Shown here in pieces: positions 15,120 through 22,398 of a stretch of DNA of 22,398 nt. The translations under genes were made by a program, and so were the position numbers. The first letter of the stretch is position 1; the number at the start of each line of letters is the position of its first letter. This stretch comes from an uncultured Prevotellaceae bacterium (GTDB taxonomy: Bacteria > Bacteroidota > Bacteroidia > Bacteroidales > Bacteroidaceae): the NCBI GenBank assembly GCA_946413885.1, contig CAMKMK010000005.1, positions 1-22,398 of the forward strand, written 5' to 3'. The notes beneath the pieces were generated by a model that was not told where the DNA came from, made no database searches, and saw nothing but the letters and a program-made list of their open reading frames with translations.

Positions 15120-16325
15120 TTACCTTTGCATTTCCAATGCTTCAGCCGTTGTGATGTTTTTATCGCCAAGATAAGCTACGATGAATGCATCAGGGAATTT
15201 CTCACGGACTTCTGTCAAGGTTTTCTTGGCCTGCTGATAATCCGTTGTGCCTCCATACAAGCATTTGAACATGTTGTCTGCCTTCACGTATGTGACAGGA
15301 CCAAGTCCTTGCAACTGTGCGTCCGTTGCTTTCAATTCTTTGGATGTGGCAAAGAGTTGGATGCTGAAAACAGGTAGGGATGGTGAAGGTGCCTGTTCCT
15401 CTACAGTTATCTCTTTTTCTTCTTTTTCTGGGGATTGAGGTTCAGAAGGCGGAGTTTGTTCTGCCATATCAGGAGTCTTTTGCTCTTCTGTAACTGGTTG
15501 TTCAGGAGTGGGAGTTGGCTCAACGGGTGCTGGGATAACTTCTTGCTTTTTCTCTTCTTGAGGCTCCTCAATAACCTCAGGATCAACCTTTGGTTTCTCT
15601 GTTTTTATTCCGCTGTAGGTTCCGTTGGTATTGCGCAGGTTCTTCAGTGTTTTCTTATGTGTCTTGGCTTGCGTGGTCGTGTAGTAGGCAATCAGAGCAT
15701 TGTAAATACATTGGGCTATCTCCCTACGCCCCTTTTTGGTGTTCATGTAAACTTCTTCCTCTAAATTGCTCATGAAACCCACTTCCGTCAGCACGGCTGG
15801 CATCATGGTATGTGTCAGCACGTATAAACGTTCTGGTTTCACGCCTCGACTGGTCTCGCGTCCCGCATCGTTGTAACTCTTTTGCATCAACCATGCAAGC
15901 AATTCACTCTTGTCAGCATTCTTGGTATGCGCACTCAACAGTACTGCATCAGTCATTCCTTGGAGACTGGAATAGTAAGTTTCTGTCCCTTTGAGAAGAG
16001 GTTTGCCAATCGCATAATTCACGTGGATGCTGACAAAGAGGTCGGCATTGGCTTGGTTGGCTATGTTGCAACGTTCTTCCAGAGAGAGGAACTCGTCCTT
16101 TTCTCTGGTTAGGATGAGACGTATGCCTGGCTTGTTCTTCTTCAGAAGTTTTACAACCTCCTTCGTAATTTCCAGATTGATGTCCTTCTCTTGGCTCTTT
16201 ATGCCCTCGCACCCCATGTCTTTGCCTCCGTGCCCAGCATCCAGAACCCACACCAAAGGGCGAAGTCCATGTGCATTAATGAACATGGGAATAAGCATAA
16301 AAAGTAAGAGAATTCTCTTTTTCAT
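15120..16325 (-). CDS. N-acetylmuramoyl-L-alanine amidase with C-terminal SPOR-like domain
   Basis: A 401-residue exported Amidase_3 enzyme. After a signal peptide (MKKRILLLFMLIPMFINA) the catalytic domain covers about residues 23-215. The zinc ligands are visible as His32 (VLDAGHGG), Glu46 (SQEKD) and His101 (SIHVN), and catalytic Glu181 in LTEVGFMSN. Residues 240-315 are a proline/glutamate-rich low-complexity linker. Residues about 318-388 (FSIQLFATSKEL to FIVAYLGD) look like a SPOR-type fold, which binds septal peptidoglycan lacking stem peptides. It cleaves the MurNAc-L-alanine bond during cell separation or wall turnover. It is convergent with the regulator gene, 36 nt apart, and transcribed from a good promoter. 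No clear terminator lies in that short gap. Confidence 0.94.
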   Translation of the reverse strand: MKKRILLLFMLIPMFINAHGLRPLVWVLDAGHGGKDMGCEGIKSQEKDINLEITKEVVKLLKKNKPGIRLILTREKDEFLSLEERCNIANQANADLFVSIHVNYAIGKPLLKGTETYYSSLQGMTDAVLLSAHTKNADKSELLAWLMQKSYNDAGRETSRGVKPERLYVLTHTMMPAVLTEVGFMSNLEEEVYMNTKKGRREIAQCIYNALIAYYTTTQAKTHKKTLKNLRNTNGTYSGIKTEKPKVDPEVIEEPQEEKKQEVIPAPVEPTPTPEQPVTEEQKTPDMAEQTPPSEPQSPEKEEKEITVEEQAPSPSLPVFSIQLFATSKELKATDAQLQGLGPVTYVKADNMFKCLYGGTTDYQQAKKTLTEVREKFPDAFIVAYLGDKNITTAEALEMQR

Positions 16326-16329
16326 GATG

Positions 16330-16361
16330 CAAATTTATTACATTACGAGCAGAATTGCAAA
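16330..16361 (-). promoter_or_regulatory. Bacteroidota promoter of the amidase gene
   Basis: On the minus strand, TTTG (16358-16361), 20 nt, then TAAATTTG (16330-16337). The -7 box ends only 4 nt before the amidase ATG, so the transcript would have almost no leader. It faces the -7 box of the divergent small gene 10 nt from the -33 box. Confidence 0.65.
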
Positions 16362-16370
16362 AAAAATGCT

Positions 16371-16378
16371 TACCTTTG
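16371..16378 (+). promoter_or_regulatory. Bacteroidota -7 box for the small divergent gene
   Basis: TACCTTTG matches TAnnTTTG and lies 29 nt before the ATG at 16408. No convincing -33 box is seen at the expected spacing. Confidence 0.5.
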
Positions 16379-16407
16379 TGAATAATTAATTGATATGTAT
16401 TGACACG

Positions 16408-16599
16408 ATGAGCGACGGGAATTTCAATAAATCTTTGTTGCCCAGCACTCCATATCGAAGTGGCTGGAATGCGGGGGAGCGCCGTGCAAGTATGAAGGCA
16501 TTGGAAACTTTCAAGGTACTCATTAAAGAAAAGTTCCCCACCCTGACAGATGAGGAACTGAAATCTTTAACGGATGAGTTCAGCCGAAGAATCAAATGA
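16408..16599 (+). CDS. Small conserved-looking protein of unknown function (63 aa)
   Basis: A 63-residue soluble, basic protein beginning MSDGNFNKSLLPSTPYRSGW and containing ERRASMKALETFKVLIKEKF and LTDEELKSLTDEFSRRIK, which predict two helices. I do not recognise the family. Support for a real gene: its own -7 box 29 nt upstream, a normal ATG (the in-frame TTG at 16390 is an unlikely alternative), and codon content like its neighbours. Its stop overlaps the convergent purT stop by 8 bases. It has no signal peptide or membrane segment, so it is likely cytoplasmic. Function unknown. Confidence 0.65.
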   Translation: MSDGNFNKSLLPSTPYRSGWNAGERRASMKALETFKVLIKEKFPTLTDEELKSLTDEFSRRIK

Positions 16600-17758
16600 C
16601 TTTTACCTGTCCAGCCAACTCCTTGCATTTGTTTCTCAGTTGAGTCTGGTCTGCATCTAAGGTGTCCCAGCATACAACGACACCCATACGTCTTTCAACA
16701 TGTGCATCAGGCTTTCCAAAGATTCTTAGATACGTGTTCTCTGCTGCACACACCTTTTCCATGTTGAGGTAGTCAGGATTTTTTTTCTCAATCTCTGAGA
16801 GAATAACGGCAGAAGCTCCCTGGCGCTCCAGTGTGATGTGAGGAATCGGCAATCCCAATACGGCACGACAATGGAGTTCAAACTCTGTCAGGTTCTGCGT
16901 TCCAGCCATAGTCACCATACCCGTATCGTGTGGACGTGGACTCAACTCGCTGAAGATGACTCCTTCCTTCTCGCTGACAAAGAATTCAACTCCCCAGATG
17001 CCAGCCCCCGTCAGGGCACCAGTCACCTTTGCAGCCATCTCCTGTGCTTGCTGAAGATGTTCAGGTTTCATGGCACGAGGTTGGTAACTCTCACGATAGT
17101 CTCCACCTATCTGCACGTGACCTATAGGACGGCAGAACAAGGTTTTTCCATTTTTCTGGGTTACCGTGAGAAGAGTTATTTCATAGTCGAAAGGAATGAA
17201 CTGTTCCACGATGACCTCTTTCAGATCACCTCTTGCACCGCCACAAGCGCATTCCCAAGCTGTGGGCAATTCGTCAGCATTGTTCACCTTGCTCTGACCG
17301 TGTCCGCTACTGCTCATCAATGGCTTGATGATACAGGGGAAACCAATCTTCGCGGCAGCATCCACCAGTTCTTCGTAGGTGTTTGCATACAGGTAATTGG
17401 CAGTCTTCAATCCCAGTTCTGTGTGAGCCAACTCTCTGATAGCCTTGCGGTTCATCGTGAAGTTTACGGCTCTTGCACTTGGAACGACCTGGATACCAGC
17501 CTTTTCACACTCATAAAGTTTTTCTGTACGGATAGCCTCAATCTCAGGTACGATGATGTCTGGCTTCACTTCATTCACAGCAGCCATAAGTGCATCACCA
17601 TCCAACATGTTGAATACACGATATTCATCAGCAACTTGCATAGCAGGCGCAACTGCGTATTTGTCGCATGCCACAACGTATTGCCCCAATCTCTTGCAGG
17701 CAATAACAAACTCTTTTCCAAGTTCTCCTGAGCCCAGGAGCATGATTTTCTTAACCAT
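16592..17758 (-). CDS. purT: Formate-dependent phosphoribosylglycinamide formyltransferase (PurT)
   Basis: A 388-residue ATP-grasp enzyme, full length for PurT. It begins with the substrate-binding Rossmann-like motif MLLGSGELGKE and contains VPEIEAIRTE, the glycine-rich ATP-grasp loop PLMSSSGHGQS, the adenine-proximal VEQFIPFDYE, and GVEFFVSEKEGVIFSELSPR with metal-binding acids, then PHDTGMVT. It makes formyl-GAR from GAR, formate and ATP in step three of purine synthesis, bypassing 10-formyl-tetrahydrofolate, which suits a formate-generating anaerobe. It starts 32 nt after rarA with no intervening promoter seen, so it is probably co-transcribed. Its 3' end overlaps the convergent small gene by 8 bases. 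Confidence 0.97.
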   Translation of the reverse strand: MVKKIMLLGSGELGKEFVIACKRLGQYVVACDKYAVAPAMQVADEYRVFNMLDGDALMAAVNEVKPDIIVPEIEAIRTEKLYECEKAGIQVVPSARAVNFTMNRKAIRELAHTELGLKTANYLYANTYEELVDAAAKIGFPCIIKPLMSSSGHGQSKVNNADELPTAWECACGGARGDLKEVIVEQFIPFDYEITLLTVTQKNGKTLFCRPIGHVQIGGDYRESYQPRAMKPEHLQQAQEMAAKVTGALTGAGIWGVEFFVSEKEGVIFSELSPRPHDTGMVTMAGTQNLTEFELHCRAVLGLPIPHITLERQGASAVILSEIEKKNPDYLNMEKVCAAENTYLRIFGKPDAHVERRMGVVVCWDTLDADQTQLRNKCKELAGQVKVI

Positions 17759-17790
17759 ATCTTTATTGTTTTAGGATTAATTGCAATGTT

Positions 17791-19068
17791 TCATTTCTTG
17801 AATCTCTCACCCCATAATTGGTTCATACGTTCGTGCAAACGATCCTCTGCCTGATTGGGTTGAGCATGCCAGAATCGTTGGTTCTGCAGTTCATCAGGCA
17901 GGAATTGCTGTCTGACAAAATGACCCTCATAATCGTGTGCATACTTGTATCCGCTGGCATATCCAAGTTCTTCCATCAGTTTGGTTGGTGCGTTCCTTAG
18001 ATGTAGAGGAACAGGTTGATTGCCAGTTTGTTGTACAACTTGAATAGCTTGATTGATAGCCATATAGGCGGAATTGCTTTTGGGGCTTGTGGCAAGGTAA
18101 ACGGTGGCTTCTGCCAAAGGAATCCTTCCTTCAGGCCAACCAATTTTCATGACTGCATCAAAGGCAGCATTCGCCAGCAGCAAAGCATTGGGATTCGCCA
18201 ATCCAATGTCTTCGCTGGCACTTATCACAAGCCTGCGGGCTATAAAGGCAGGGTCTTCCCCACCCTCTATCATTCGTGCCAACCAGTAGATGGCAGCATC
18301 AGGATCACTTCCACGAATGCTCTTGATGAAAGCTGAGATGATATCGTAGTGCATCTCTCCGTCCTTATCGTAAGCCTGGGGATTCTGCTGCAGGAGTTCA
18401 GCCACGATTTTGTCATTGATAATGACTGTGTCATCATTAACTGCTGATTCATAGAGCAGTTCCATGATGTTCAGTAGCTTACGGGCATCGCCACCGCTGT
18501 AGCGAAGCAAGGCTTGCGTCTCTTGCAATTCATATTTCTTTTGACTCAAGATTGGATCCTTTTCCATTACTCGATGAGCTAAAGCCAACAGGTCATCTTT
18601 CTCGAGAGGCTTCAACACGTAAACCTGGCAACGGGAGAGCAGAGGACGTATCACCTCAAAGCTTGGATTCTCTGTGGTCGCACCAATCAACGTTACGACA
18701 CCTTGTTCCACAGCACTCAGAAGACTGTCTTGCTGGGATTTGCTGAATCGATGAATCTCGTCGATGAACAGGATAGGACTTGATGCATTGAAGAAACGGC
18801 TGTTTTTTGCTTTCTCGATGATATCGCGCACATCCTTCACGCCACTCGTCACGGCACTCAGCGTATAGAATGGGGTCTGTAACTGATGGGCAATGATCGT
18901 CGCCAACGTTGTCTTTCCTACCCCTGGAGGTCCCCAAAGGATAAAGCTGCTGATACGGCCGGATTCAATCATTTGGCGTATAACGGCTCCTGGGCCAACC
19001 AGATGCTGTTGACCAATGTATTCATCCAAGGAAGTTGGACGCATTCTTTCCGCCAAAGGTGCACTCAT
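17791..19068 (-). CDS. rarA: Replication-associated recombination protein A (AAA+ ATPase RarA/MgsA)
   Basis: A 425-residue AAA+ protein. Walker A GPPGVGKT is at residues 46-53, Walker B ILFIDEIHRF at 99-108, sensor-1 region LIGATTENPSF follows, and the C-terminal tetramerisation part contains GSDPDAAIYWLARMIEGGEDP and IGLANPNALLLA, both typical of RarA/WHIP/MgsA. It resembles clamp-loader subunits, interacts with SSB and acts on stalled replication forks. The start ATG gives MSAPLAERMRPTSLDEYIGQ, the expected N-terminus. It leads a probable rarA-purT transcript and diverges from a glycosyltransferase gene across 90 nt. Confidence 0.97.
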   Translation of the reverse strand: MSAPLAERMRPTSLDEYIGQQHLVGPGAVIRQMIESGRISSFILWGPPGVGKTTLATIIAHQLQTPFYTLSAVTSGVKDVRDIIEKAKNSRFFNASSPILFIDEIHRFSKSQQDSLLSAVEQGVVTLIGATTENPSFEVIRPLLSRCQVYVLKPLEKDDLLALAHRVMEKDPILSQKKYELQETQALLRYSGGDARKLLNIMELLYESAVNDDTVIINDKIVAELLQQNPQAYDKDGEMHYDIISAFIKSIRGSDPDAAIYWLARMIEGGEDPAFIARRLVISASEDIGLANPNALLLANAAFDAVMKIGWPEGRIPLAEATVYLATSPKSNSAYMAINQAIQVVQQTGNQPVPLHLRNAPTKLMEELGYASGYKYAHDYEGHFVRQQFLPDELQNQRFWHAQPNQAEDRLHERMNQLWGERFKK

Positions 19069-19094
19069 TTTTCTTCAGAAACCGTAAACTTTTG

Positions 19095-19102
19095 CAAAAG
19101 TA
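19095..19102 (-). promoter_or_regulatory. Bacteroidota -7 box for rarA
   Basis: On the minus strand this reads TACTTTTG, matching TAnnTTTG, 26 nt before the rarA ATG. No clear TTG lies 19-21 nt upstream, so the -33 element is weak. Confidence 0.6.
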
Positions 19103-19145
19103 CAAAAAAACTCTCTCTTGTCATAACGAATAAGAAACTTTTTAT

Positions 19146-19153
19146 TACCTTTG
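19146..19153 (+). promoter_or_regulatory. Bacteroidota -7 box immediately before GT2 start
   Basis: TACCTTTG ends only 5 nt before the ATG at 19159. Because the start of transcription normally falls a few bases past this box, the mRNA would begin at or next to the start codon. A TTG at 19118-19120 is 25 nt upstream, longer than usual. Confidence 0.55.
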
Positions 19154-19158
19154 CGTAT

Positions 19159-20037
19159 ATGAAACTGTCAATTCTGATACCAACCTATAACCAAGACTGC
19201 TCGAAACTGGTCAAGGATTTGGCAACGCAATGCCAGCAATCAGCCCTTGAGTACGAGATACTTGTAATGGATGATGGCTCCTCTGACCAAGAGGCTGTTC
19301 AGGCGAATCGTCGGTTGGTGGATATGCCCCATTGTTCCCTCTTTGAGTTTTTGCATAATCAAGGTCGATCATTTGTTCGCAATCGATTGGTGCAACGCAG
19401 CATGGGCGATTATCTTCTCTTTGTGGATAGCGATGCTGTCGTTACCTGTCCTGATTATATAGCAAATTATCTCCAGTATTTGCCTACAAAGGCTGTGATA
19501 TACGGAGGTATCCTTCATCCTGACTCATTGCCAAGCTATCGCCAAAGCCTTCGCTACATGTACGAGAAGCATTGTGAGCCTATGTTTACAGCTGAGAATC
19601 GTAATCGTCGTCCTTACCAGAATCTGCGTACCTTCAATGTGTTGCTTCCTCGTGAGGTTGCCCTATCGTATCCTTTCAATGAGAACATTCGCCATTACGG
19701 ATATGAGGATACTTTGCTGGGCAAGAACCTGGAACGTGACGGCATTCAGGTGTTGCACATCGATAATCCATTGGTTAACGGAGACATAGAAACCAATTCC
19801 CGTTTCCTCCAGAAGACAGAAGAATCACTCAGGACTCTCAAGCAATTTGAGGATGAGTTGCGTGGCTCATCAGCTCTTATCGAGTATTACGACAAGCTTA
19901 AAGAAAAGCATCTTACTGGATTGATGTCATTCGTTTACCGTCTGCTACACATTCCCATGAGGCTTTGGTTGTTATCCCCTTGGCCCAGCTTCAAGGTCTT
20001 GCAGTTCTACAAATTGGGTTATTATTGTTCCCTCTAA
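19159..20037 (+). CDS. GT2 family glycosyltransferase (possibly leaderless mRNA)
   Basis: A 292-residue GT-A fold enzyme starting MKLSILIPTYNQD. MDDGSSDQEA provides the nucleotide-sugar site, FVDSDAVVT holds the DXD metal motif, and the C-terminal IRHYGYEDTLLGKNLERDG resembles the galactosyltransferase/chondroitin-synthase-like acceptor region. The C-terminal tail is aromatic-rich (LWLLSPWPSFKVLQFYKLGY) and may attach to the membrane. The frame is open upstream to 18886, but that extension would run through the -7 box and antisense to rarA, so ATG 19159 is chosen. The product probably adds a sugar to a surface glycan or lipid; donor and acceptor unknown. The alpha-mannosidase starts 34 nt downstream with no clear promoter. 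Confidence 0.9.
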   Translation: MKLSILIPTYNQDCSKLVKDLATQCQQSALEYEILVMDDGSSDQEAVQANRRLVDMPHCSLFEFLHNQGRSFVRNRLVQRSMGDYLLFVDSDAVVTCPDYIANYLQYLPTKAVIYGGILHPDSLPSYRQSLRYMYEKHCEPMFTAENRNRRPYQNLRTFNVLLPREVALSYPFNENIRHYGYEDTLLGKNLERDGIQVLHIDNPLVNGDIETNSRFLQKTEESLRTLKQFEDELRGSSALIEYYDKLKEKHLTGLMSFVYRLLHIPMRLWLLSPWPSFKVLQFYKLGYYCSL

Positions 20038-20071
20038 GAAAATTGTTTCCCTTACATTATTTAATAAGGTT

Positions 20072-22398
20072 ATGAATAAGAAGATTTCCATTTTTGTGCT
20101 TGCTGTGGTGATGAGCATGCCCCTTGCTTCACAATCTGTTCAGAAAAATGCTGATGTGGCAAAGGATACACTTCATCTGATTGGACATTCCCATATGGAC
20201 ATGAATTGGCTCTGGACACTTTCTGAGACTCAAAAGATGGCTCACGATAACCTCCGCCAGGCAGTTGCTTTCATGAAAGAGTATCCTGATTATTGCCTTT
20301 TGCAAAGCGAGGCAGCAGTTTACAGGTTCGTGGAGGAGCAGGATCCAATACTTTTCAATGAGGTGAAGAAATACGTGAAGGAAGGCCGCTTTGAGCCAGT
20401 TGGTGGCATGTGGGTCGAGAGTGACCAGATGATGCCTTCAGGCGAGGCGCTCACCCGTTCTTTCCTGCTGGGGCAACGATATTTCCAGTCACGCTTTGGA
20501 CGTATGTCACGTGTGGGTTGGCTGCCAGATGATTTTGGTCATCAATCTCAGTTGCCTCAGATATTGCGTCAATGTGGAATGAACTATTTTGGATTGATGC
20601 GCACGGCTCCTCATACAGGTACTTTCTGGTGGGAAGGTGCCGATGGCTCTCGCGTATTGGCCTTCAGCACAGGCAACTATAATGGTGATGTCAACGAAGG
20701 TTTGCGCGATCGTCTTCAAGGCTTTCCTGTAAACGGTCATCGTTCCTTCTGCCCCACAGGCGAGGGCGATCATGGTGGAGGTCCCACAAGACTGAACATA
20801 GAGACAGCACACGAATTGGATGCCAGACCTGATTTTCCAAGCGTTAGGTTCACGACGGCTGAAGCTTTCTTTAAGATGGCTGAGAAGGAAGCGACTGAAA
20901 GACCCACTCATGTAGGCGAGATGGGCTTTGTGTTCGAAGGCTGTTATTCGAACGTGGCTGAGATAAAGGAGTATAATCGATATTGCGAGAATACGCTCTA
21001 CGAGGATGAATACCTGCAGTCTCTCAACTGGTTACAAGGCAGGAAATATCCTTCTGAGAAGTTGCAGAGTATCTGGGAAGGAGTGACTTTCAACCAGTTC
21101 CACGACATCCTGCCAGGTTCAGCCATCTATGAATCCAATCGCGAGAGTATAGGTCGATATAATGATTTGCTTCATACAGCCAGCAATGATCGCGACAACG
21201 CTTTCCGCACATACGTGGACAACATACCTTTCCTTAAGGGAATAGGTCAACCCATTGTCGCATTCAATTTCCTGCCCTATCAGCGTCGAGCATTGGTCGA
21301 GGCTGAGGTCTTCTCGTATGACCTGCCCCTCACAACCAATTTCAATCGTTGGAGCAACTATTATGAATCAGGAAATGTCATTCATCGCGACAACCTGCCC
21401 AATACGGTCTATGTTCGAGACACAGAGGGTAAGACCTATGCTGCTCAGATTGTATGGGGTAAACGTTTCCCGCCTGGATGGCGCTGGAGATTGGAATTCG
21501 TCTGCGATGACATCCCTGCAGGTGGCTACAAGACATTCTACGTCGATCCTACCCAGAAAGGTATCCTCAACGAGGATATTCCGTTTGCTGACAACACATT
21601 CGATACTGACTTTTATCGCATAAAGATTGATCCCCAGACGGGCAACATTATCTCGTTGATAGACAAATCAAATGGGAAGGAATTTGTGACACTAGGCAAG
21701 CAACTCAACACGCTGCGCATGTACACAGAGATGAAAGGTGGACAGATGAAGTCCTGGACCATCAATCAATCCACCAGTCGAGGCGACCTAACAACCACCA
21801 CAGGTCGTGCGAGTGTCAAGAATGGTCCTGTTCGAGCCCGCATTGAGACGAACTTCACGTGGGGAAACTCTCAGTTCAAGGTCTATACCTACATCTACCG
21901 CTCCCTTCCACGCATCGATTACGAGGTGGAAGCACGTTGGTTAGAGCATGGGACAAGTGAAAAGGATTCGCCCATGCTGCGTGCTGTCTTCCCTATCGAT
22001 GTTCCTAATTCGACCTTCTGGAATGATGTGGCATACAACGTCGTGGAGCGTCCTCACGATGGTATGCTGGCTGGTCAGCCCACGCCTGATTGGCTTCAGA
22101 ACAGGGAAGACCCAAGTACTGTAGAACGTGCTGATGGTCAGGAGGTTCCTGCCCAAAAGTGGGTCGATGTGACAAATGGGAAGACAGGCTTCGCTTTGCT
22201 TAATCGCTCCAAATACGGGCATTGCTTCGATCAGGGTGAACTGCGCCTGACGCTGCTTCGTTCGGCTGGCAATCCTGATGAGTTCCCCAATATTGGTAAA
22301 TTCAATATCCAGTATTCCATCATGCCTCATAGTGGCGATTGGACGAATGGCGTCATGCTGGCTGGCCTTGATTACAATCTGCCCATCTATGCCGCAGA
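20072..22398 (+). CDS. Secreted GH38 alpha-mannosidase (3' end outside window)
   Basis: The frame stays open from ATG 20072 to the window end (about 775 residues seen; family members are often 800-1100). A signal peptide (MNKKISIFVLAVVMSMPLAS) is followed by the GH38 barrel. HSHMDMNWLW (residues 39-48) gives zinc ligands His41 and Asp43; WLPDDFGHQSQLPQIL has the putative nucleophile Asp153; FEGCYSNVAEIKEYNR follows; and NQFHDILPGSAI supplies the third zinc-region histidine, His344. Beyond about residue 390 come the beta-sandwich domains. GH38 enzymes are retaining, zinc-dependent exo-alpha-mannosidases acting on N-glycan or related mannosides. The signal peptide implies periplasmic or exported action. 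It may be co-transcribed with the upstream glycosyltransferase. C-terminal completeness cannot be judged. Confidence 0.93.
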   Translation, partial: MNKKISIFVLAVVMSMPLASQSVQKNADVAKDTLHLIGHSHMDMNWLWTLSETQKMAHDNLRQAVAFMKEYPDYCLLQSEAAVYRFVEEQDPILFNEVKKYVKEGRFEPVGGMWVESDQMMPSGEALTRSFLLGQRYFQSRFGRMSRVGWLPDDFGHQSQLPQILRQCGMNYFGLMRTAPHTGTFWWEGADGSRVLAFSTGNYNGDVNEGLRDRLQGFPVNGHRSFCPTGEGDHGGGPTRLNIETAHELDARPDFPSVRFTTAEAFFKMAEKEATERPTHVGEMGFVFEGCYSNVAEIKEYNRYCENTLYEDEYLQSLNWLQGRKYPSEKLQSIWEGVTFNQFHDILPGSAIYESNRESIGRYNDLLHTASNDRDNAFRTYVDNIPFLKGIGQPIVAFNFLPYQRRALVEAEVFSYDLPLTTNFNRWSNYYESGNVIHRDNLPNTVYVRDTEGKTYAAQIVWGKRFPPGWRWRLEFVCDDIPAGGYKTFYVDPTQKGILNEDIPFADNTFDTDFYRIKIDPQTGNIISLIDKSNGKEFVTLGKQLNTLRMYTEMKGGQMKSWTINQSTSRGDLTTTTGRASVKNGPVRARIETNFTWGNSQFKVYTYIYRSLPRIDYEVEARWLEHGTSEKDSPMLRAVFPIDVPNSTFWNDVAYNVVERPHDGMLAGQPTPDWLQNREDPSTVERADGQEVPAQKWVDVTNGKTGFALLNRSKYGHCFDQGELRLTLLRSAGNPDEFPNIGKFNIQYSIMPHSGDWTNGVMLAGLDYNLPIYAA

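Noticed and set aside
15121..15128. Perfect -7-like TACCTTTG on the plus strand after the regulator
   Set aside because: It coincides with the last codons and stop of the minus-strand amidase gene (Q-R-stop), has no -33 partner, and leads only into antisense sequence.
16838..17731. Plus-strand open frame of about 297 codons opposite purT
   Set aside because: The translation is low-complexity in His/Ser/Cys with no recognisable domain, and purT on the other strand is unambiguous.
18886..19158. N-terminal extension of the GT2 gene at 19159
   Set aside because: The extra 91 residues run antisense to rarA and through a -7 box, and GT2 homology begins exactly at the internal methionine.
1..22398. 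CRISPR arrays, tRNA/rRNA genes, phage genes, SusC/SusD pairs
   Set aside because: Looked for on both strands; no regularly spaced repeats, cloverleaf-like sequences, phage structural genes or SusCD homologues were seen.

Overview
The window looks like chromosomal DNA of a Bacteroidales bacterium, probably a Prevotella-like member of the Bacteroidota. Several intergenic regions carry the Bacteroidota promoter signature (a -7 box TAnnTTTG, in three cases with a TTG/TTTG -33 box exactly 20 nt upstream). Shine-Dalgarno sequences are weak or absent, secreted proteins are abundant, and the gene families (YfhO, GH99-like hydrolase, imelysin, hemerythrin-LuxR regulator) are typical of the group. The genus is an inference from style, not a match.

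Layout. (1) 1-1081, + strand: the end of a polysaccharide-type cluster, with a truncated GT4 glycosyltransferase overlapped by a GT2 glycosyltransferase. (2) 1142-4057, - strand: rpsO followed by a hairpin terminator, then a large YfhO-family membrane protein. (3) 4288-8839, + strand: typA/bipA, a secreted GH99-like hydrolase with a C-terminal CBM9-like domain, and a SpoU/TrmH-type RNA 2'-O-methyltransferase. (4) 8840-9460: a decayed stretch holding the C-terminal remnant of an ISL3-like transposase. (5) 9521-15083, + strand: an outer-membrane porin-like barrel, an imelysin lipoprotein and a di-heme (DUF1111-type) lipoprotein form an apparent operon, followed by a separately promoted regulator that fuses a RIC/hemerythrin-like di-iron module to a LuxR-type helix-turn-helix. 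(6) 15120-19068: an N-acetylmuramoyl-L-alanine amidase (-), a 63-residue small protein (+), and a rarA-purT pair (-). (7) 19159-22398, + strand: a GT2 glycosyltransferase that may be translated from a leaderless message, then a secreted GH38 alpha-mannosidase cut by the window end.

Most genes are housekeeping or envelope genes. The most interesting unit is region 5. It encodes a candidate envelope iron/redox system: a barrel with a very acidic segment, an iron-associated imelysin, a di-heme cytochrome-like lipoprotein, and next to them a regulator whose sensor is expected to bind a di-iron centre. The operon promoter and the regulator promoter share an extended -33 sequence, (T/A)TAGG(T/G)ATTG, with identical spacing, which suggests joint control. 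Two separate mannosidase-like secreted enzymes (GH99-like and GH38) lie outside any visible SusC/SusD locus. No tRNA, rRNA, CRISPR array, intact insertion sequence or phage gene was seen.
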